Source of the DNA: Volvariella volvacea V23
Taxonomy: Eukaryota; Basidiomycota; Agaricomycetes; Agaricales; Pluteaceae
DNA: 12,782 nucleotides
Assembly (NCBI GenBank): GCA_000349905.1
Contig: KB722736.1
Coordinates: 1,723,450-1,736,231 of the forward strand
Direction of reading: 5' to 3'
The translations under genes were made by a program, and so were the position numbers. Shown in pieces: positions 8,755 to 12,782 of this stretch; the stretch's first letter is position 1; the number at the start of each line of letters is the position of its first letter. Below the pieces are notes generated by a model, which was given only the letters and a program-made list of their open reading frames with translations, was not told the origin of the DNA and made no database searches.

Positions 8755-9604
8755 TAGTTTTCGCATTTTTTTACACATTATTACTTTGATTATTTTCATT
8801 AAAGACCAGCTATCAGAAATACAATGATCAAAGGGAAAAAAACCTGTTGAACTGTGCAGTGATGCATGCTACAATAACAGAAATATACCTTCTGTTGTAA
8901 ATATTGGTTAGAAGTTTCAAATAGATGCTCTTGGAAAAATCTTAAGAAATTTAGATAGAGAACAATCTTTTGCACTAGATATCACTTAGTAATTCATTTG
9001 TACATTTGTAAAAACTAAAACTAGTGATATACAATTTGCTGTATAAAGTGCTCCACATTAAATATATAGTTATTTACTATTTTTTGGTATGTTCTATTTT
9101 TCAATGCAAGTAAAGTTTATTTTAATATTGGCTGAGCCTATAGATTTATATGTTGGGATTTAATTATATATATGCTTAAGCTATTTTGACAAATTCTTAG
9201 GGACACTCAAGTATATCAGTAACTGAGTTCTGGAGTCACCTGTCACAAGTCACATAATACCACCAACTACTTGAGATAAATCAACCAAGGTAGTATTATC
9301 TCCTGATTGACTAGATCAGGCCACCCACTACTCTGCACAGCATTGTTGATGTCTGTATCCACAGAGGAAGTCAAGAGTGGGAAAGTCACTCATGGACTGC
9401 CCTCTACAAGATCTTGTGATGTAGTCAGGGGAAGATCACTCTGAAGGGCTTACTGTCATATATGACATGTATATATAGGGTCAACTTTAACTTTTAGTAT
9501 AAAAATGCATCATGAAATAATAATTAAGACCAGACTAAGTATTTTCTAAGTATTGAAATTAGAATTGTATCTTTTGATACAACAAAAAGCTTGAAAACTT
9601 GGAA
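8755..9604. other. AT-rich region, start of repeat-dominated segment
   Basis: Strongly AT-rich sequence with stops in all frames and no gene. The stretch 9190-9480 is less AT-rich and contains a CCTGAT/ATCAGG hairpin (9302-9320) and a 14-bp perfect palindrome (9454-9467). It could be an old transposon or LTR remnant: it has TGTCA at 9241 and TGACA at 9463-9467, but no matching target duplication. Confidence 0.4.
8758..8772 (+). terminator. Pol III terminator of plus-strand tRNA-Lys
   Basis: T4 at 8758-8761 and a stronger T7 at 8766-8772, starting 3 and 11 nt after the tRNA end. These are consistent with RNA polymerase III termination. Confidence 0.8.
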
Positions 9605-9609
9605 ATAAT

Positions 9610-10117
9610 TGTTACGGCGACGTTACCTTAACGCGTCGACGTGTAAGTCTAAGGTGATGATACACCTTGGTCTTATAGTCGAGTAAGATGATGAGGATGA
9701 TTGTGGCCAACAGAATGTTGAGTCGATCCGTCGTCAAAGGCGATAACGAGGTAAGTCGAGATTGGATTCGCACAGCGACGTACGAGAGAAATACAAGGTA
9801 AGAAACAGGAGGTCAAGCTAAAGTTCTATGCTAACGAATTGAAGTATTTATACGTTCTGTGGTATTAAGTTGTAGCTGAGAAAGGAAATGCTGTACTCGA
9901 GTCATATGGACGCGTAAGCTATGGACGCGTAAGCTATGGACGCGTAAGCTATGGACGCGTAAGCTATGAACGCGTAAGCTATGGACGCGTGTATATTACT
10001 GGATGGAGGAATGCTATTGTAGTTACTGAAAGAAGTTGTAACTACTTGGAAGAGAGAATGAGTCCGATAGTCCGAAAGCACACTAGCTGAAAATGACGAT
10101 TATTCATCGTCGTAACA
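9610..10117 (+). mobile_element. Solo LTR, copy 1 (508 bp)
   Basis: The element begins TGTTACGGCGA and ends TCGTCGTAACA, so it has the TG...CA ends of an LTR and terminal inverted repeats matching at 10 of 11 positions. Perfect 5-bp target duplications ATAAT flank it (9605-9609 and 10118-10122), as expected for retroviral-type integrase. It contains a TATA-like TATTTATA at 9845-9852. There is no internal gag-pol, so this is a solo LTR left by LTR-LTR recombination. It shares long blocks with the copy at 10646-11108 in the same orientation, for example 34 identical bases at 9800-9833 and 10837-10870. Ty3 or Ty1 superfamily cannot be decided without internal sequence. A short non-autonomous DNA element with inverted ends is the alternative. 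Confidence 0.82.
9906..9990 (+). repeat. 15-bp tandem array with ACGCGT in every unit
   Basis: Units of ATGGACGCGTAAGCT start at 9906, 9921, 9936, 9951 and 9966 (the fifth has ATGA instead of ATGG), plus a partial sixth unit at 9981-9990. Each unit holds ACGCGT, the sequence of the MluI cell-cycle box bound by MBF in ascomycete yeasts. A seventh ACGCGT lies near the 5' end of the LTR (9631-9636). The array follows the TATA-like element by about 55 bp. Confidence 0.9.
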
Positions 10118-10640
10118 ATAATATAGAGTAGAGTGATAGGTATTATCTATAAAAGAAAGCTTTAAAAAAAGAGCATTAGAAGAGGTTCTAGGAATATTTT
10201 TCTATTTTTCTGAATAAAAAGAAAATAAAAGGAGGTCAAATATAGAGCTTATTAAGATATTTTATAGTGTTTGGTATATCAGGTGAAGATGAGAAGATTT
10301 TATACTACATTTACAACAAAACATGTTGAATGATGAAATGCACCCAATATGGCCTTCTAGTAGAAAGAGAAATGGTGAGTAGCACTTGTCACTCTTTTGT
10401 GCACTTTGTTCCAGGGTGGACCTAACAGACTGCTTTTCTTACTTAGGCCAGAGAGGTGCAACAAGTGAATGCCAGCTAAAAGACCACTGCTGCTTAAAGA
10501 GCTACATACAAAGTTAAAAGCTTATATGACACATACTACTACCAACAGGTTTGATCACTGTCTAACCTTACCCTAAAAACCCTAAAACAAACTACAGGGT
10601 GTGTCTGACCCTTCTAAAATTTAATTAACTCTTTGGGAGT
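10118..10640. other. AT-rich spacer between the two solo LTRs
   Basis: About 520 bp with no gene. It includes an A-rich stretch (10150-10240) and a less AT-rich part (10330-10600) with stops in all frames. At 10568-10588 two CCCTAAA-type motifs occur. Because the LTRs on either side have different target duplications, this is pre-existing host or repeat sequence and not the body of one retroelement. Confidence 0.5.
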
Positions 10641-10645
10641 ATATT

Positions 10646-11108
10646 TGTTACGGCGACTCTTCCTTAACGCGTCGTAGGTTTTATGACGTCAGCGGTCTAA
10701 TGCTTCCGTCAAGAACGAGTAAGATGACAAGAATGAATAAGGCCAGCATTTGCTAAGTCAAGGTTCCGTCAAAGGCGTTAATGAGGCAAGTTGAGATTGT
10801 TATTTGTACTTAAGAAAGTACGAGAGGGTACAAGAGAAGAAACAGGAGGTCAAGCTAAAGTTCTATGCTAGAGAATCGAAGTATTTATACGTTCTTGTGG
10901 TATTAGGTTATGGCTGTGAAAGGAAATGTTATACTCGAGTCATATGTACGTGTAAGCTTATGGACGTGTAAGCTATACGCGCGTATATTACTGAATGGAG
11001 GAATGCTATTGTAGTTACCAAAAGAAGTTATAACTACTCGAAAGAGAAATGAGTCCGATAGTCCAAAAGCACACTAGCTGAAGATGACGATTACTCATCG
11101 TCGTAACA
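10646..11108 (+). mobile_element. Solo LTR, copy 2 (463 bp)
   Basis: Same family and orientation as 9610-10117, with the same termini (TGTTACGGCGA and TCGTCGTAACA). It is flanked by a different perfect 5-bp target duplication, ATATT (10641-10645 and 11109-11113), so it inserted independently. The TATA-like TATTTATA is at 10882-10889. The tandem array is reduced to two units, with ACGTGT at 10948-10953 and 10964-10969 in place of ACGCGT. One ACGCGT remains near the 5' end (10667-10672). A full CRE palindrome, TGACGTCA, lies at 10684-10691. It is shorter than copy 1 partly because of the smaller array. Confidence 0.82.
10684..10691. promoter_or_regulatory. CRE palindrome TGACGTCA in solo LTR 2
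   Basis: A perfect eight-base CRE (CREB/ATF-type bZIP site) lies about 200 bp upstream of the TATA-like element of this LTR. The corresponding part of LTR 1 is diverged and lacks the full palindrome. LTR U3 regions often carry host factor sites, but function here is inference. Confidence 0.3.
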
Positions 11109-11113
11109 ATATT

Positions 11114-12183
11114 GTGTTATGTAGGTATATTGTCAGGAATCGTAAAATGGGTATTTCAATTTTTTCTTGTCACAATGTCACAAACAATATATATAAAGCC
11201 ACAATGATTCTGAACCCACATCACTAAAACATCTAACCAACAAACAATGCCCCACCACATCCCTCACTTCAGCCATATCAGTCAACTTCTCAATGCCTGT
11301 TATGGTTTTTTATGTTTGGTCATATTTGTTGTATGATTACATCATCAACATCTGATTATCCCTTCCTTCTTATCACTTCAACTCTTCTTAGTGCTTATCC
11401 TTAACCTTGGATGCCCTTATAACACAAGTAACTACTTTACCTTGGACACTATAAGTGGCTATCACCTCCTAGGTTACATTATATGCCCTAGTAGTAACAT
11501 TCCTAAATGTCTTCACACTCTTGTATTTTAAGCATTGGTTAAAAGCCTTAGATACACTAAGTTGCTACTACCTAGTGGTTATCTTATAAATGCCCTCTTA
11601 CCTTGAGCACTAGCCAAGCCTTAAGTGCCTAGAGTGGTTAACCCTTAGGTTATTCCCCAAGTGCCCTTAGACATCTTGAGCAGTTACTTGTAATGCACTA
11701 GTATAAGCGCTTACTTGTTAACCATATTCCATACCTTTCATCAGCATCCTTTAGTCATCACCTATAATGACATCTATAGCTGGTTCCAAAATACTCTAGA
11801 ACTCTTGTTAGATCTCTGATTGCATCATGACTTATGTCATATGCTGTATCTTGTAGAATATCCTAGAATACTCCTAGTTATGTACACAGTACTATACTTA
11901 GCTATTGGACCCCTAAGTAGTCACATGACTTTCATCATGCTGGTAGATCAATTAGTCAATGTACTACAAACAATAACAAATATGTACATATAACCTTCAT
12001 GTATATAAGGCTTGTATCTCTGGGTTTCACTCCCCAGATCAATCAATTTTGTTTTCTAGACTGGTATAATTACCATCTGAGTATACTCAACCCCAGTAAA
12101 GTGACTCTTCTTCTGCAAGATTCTTTGTTGGTCAGTTGTCCTGTAACAATGCCAACCCAGATAACAAATACATCTATGAGTAA
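11114..12183. other. AT-rich region with degenerate repeats, no clear gene
   Basis: A TATA box (TATATATAAAG, about 11189-11199) lies roughly 50 bp before an ATG in a CAAACAATG context (11247). That ATG opens a frame of only 29 codons ending at 11336, so it is probably a decayed promoter/gene start or chance. From about 11390 to 11700 the sequence is built of variant motifs such as CCTTGGA, CCTTAGA, CTTGAGCA, ATGCCCT and AGTGGTTA. These look like an old, heavily mutated tandem or clustered repeat. No intact coding region was found. Confidence 0.4.
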
Positions 12184-12438
12184 GTAGATGGATTTTGGTT
12201 CCAAGTAATGGTGGATTACATCTGCCAAGAGAATTCAAAATGGAAAGAGATCAGGTACTATCCAGTACTATAAGTAAGGGCAGTTATATCAGGGAGAGTT
12301 AAATAGGTCTTGACACCCAAATTACCAGAGATGGAGGAATTTCCCAAGTACTTCCTGATATATAACTATGAGGAAGAACTAGTATGGGCCAGAGACATGA
12401 ACCAAGACCCTAAGGAGCAATACCTGAAGGAAGCATAA
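12184..12438 (+). pseudogene. Stop-interrupted coding-like frame, family unknown
   Basis: One frame stays coding-like over 85 codons, with two in-frame stops (TAA at 12271, TAG at 12304) and a final TAA at 12436. Its pieces read VDGFWFQVMVDYICQENSKW, then VLTPKLPEMEEFPKYFLIYN followed by YEEELVWARDMNQDPKEQYL. The charged and aromatic composition differs from the surrounding AT-rich noise, which suggests a remnant of a real protein, perhaps from a transposable element. I do not recognise the family. An intron could remove the stops, but no clean donor-acceptor pair is obvious. Confidence 0.3.
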
Positions 12439-12782
12439 ACTACCTCAAACCCACTAAACTGAATAGACAGGTTCGCACACTCAATTTACAGATCTATCAG
12501 AATAACAATCTAAAAAACCTACTTTCTTGGTTTTCATCACTGACCAGGCTGCTGCCATCATAAATACAAATCTATGGAAAATCCTCTAACAAGACTATAG
12601 AGAATCCCACCACACAGGTATCCTAGTCACAAAACTCTGTATTCTGCCTTTTCCATCAGAATCTGATGGCAAGTAGCATGCCATCAAACCAAGGACAATA
12701 GCAGATGACAAGACACTATAATTAGAATAAGAACTCACCATATATAGTTAAATGTATATTAGTTATATTTTCAGGACTACTT
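12439..12782. other. AT-rich right end, no gene recognised
   Basis: 344 bp running to the window edge. Short frames only, with stops in all six. It may continue the decayed element that begins near 12184. Confidence 0.4.

Noticed and set aside
9906..9990. CRISPR-like array
   Set aside because: The units are head to tail with no spacers, in a eukaryotic LTR; this is a minisatellite.
10568..10588. Telomere-like TTACCCTAAAAACCCTAAAA
   Set aside because: Only two imperfect units separated by extra A residues. This is expected by chance in A-rich sequence and is not a telomere scar.
9610..11108. A single small LTR retrotransposon with two LTRs and a 528-bp interior
   Set aside because: Each LTR has its own, different, perfect 5-bp target duplication on both sides. 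One element would have matching duplications only at the outer ends, and the interior has no primer-binding site or coding frame.

Overview
The window looks like nuclear DNA of a basidiomycete fungus, most likely a mushroom-forming Agaricomycete. This rests on split genes with GT-AG introns, on protein-level resemblance to basidiomycete families, and on a lysine tRNA gene with a short intron next to the anticodon. The species cannot be named from the sequence alone. The left two thirds (to about 8,755) has ordinary mixed base composition. The right third (8,755-12,782) is clearly AT-rich and made of repeats and decayed sequence.

Layout. 1-280: minus-strand exon of an arrestin-like protein, cut by the window edge. 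281-2,947: no gene I can recognise; it holds a 25-bp tandem repeat (1,552-1,630) and a purine-rich tract. 2,948-4,578 (minus): a complete four-exon gene for signal peptidase complex subunit 2, with an unusually long third intron. 4,909-7,000 (plus): a complete three-exon gene for protoporphyrinogen oxidase. These two housekeeping genes are head to head and share a 330-bp promoter. 7,522-7,604 (minus) and 8,672-8,754 (plus): two identical intron-containing tRNA-Lys(CUU) genes in inverted orientation. Between them lies a degraded, frameshifted fragment resembling the splicing factor U2AF small subunit.

Immediately past the second tRNA the AT-rich region begins. It contains two solo LTRs of one retrotransposon family (9,610-10,117 and 10,646-11,108). 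Each starts TG, ends CA and is flanked by its own perfect 5-bp target duplication, so they are independent insertions. The first carries an expanded 15-bp tandem array in which every unit has ACGCGT, the MluI cell-cycle box sequence. The second has two array units with that motif decayed to ACGTGT. The remainder (11,109-12,782) shows degenerate repeats and a stop-interrupted coding-like frame near 12,184-12,438.

The two intact genes act in unrelated housekeeping pathways (ER signal-peptide cleavage and heme synthesis) and are linked only by their shared promoter. The most interesting features are the inverted tRNA pair at a sharp composition boundary, the U2AF-like relic between the tRNAs, and the ACGCGT array in the solo LTR. 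I did not find a convincing new multi-gene system.
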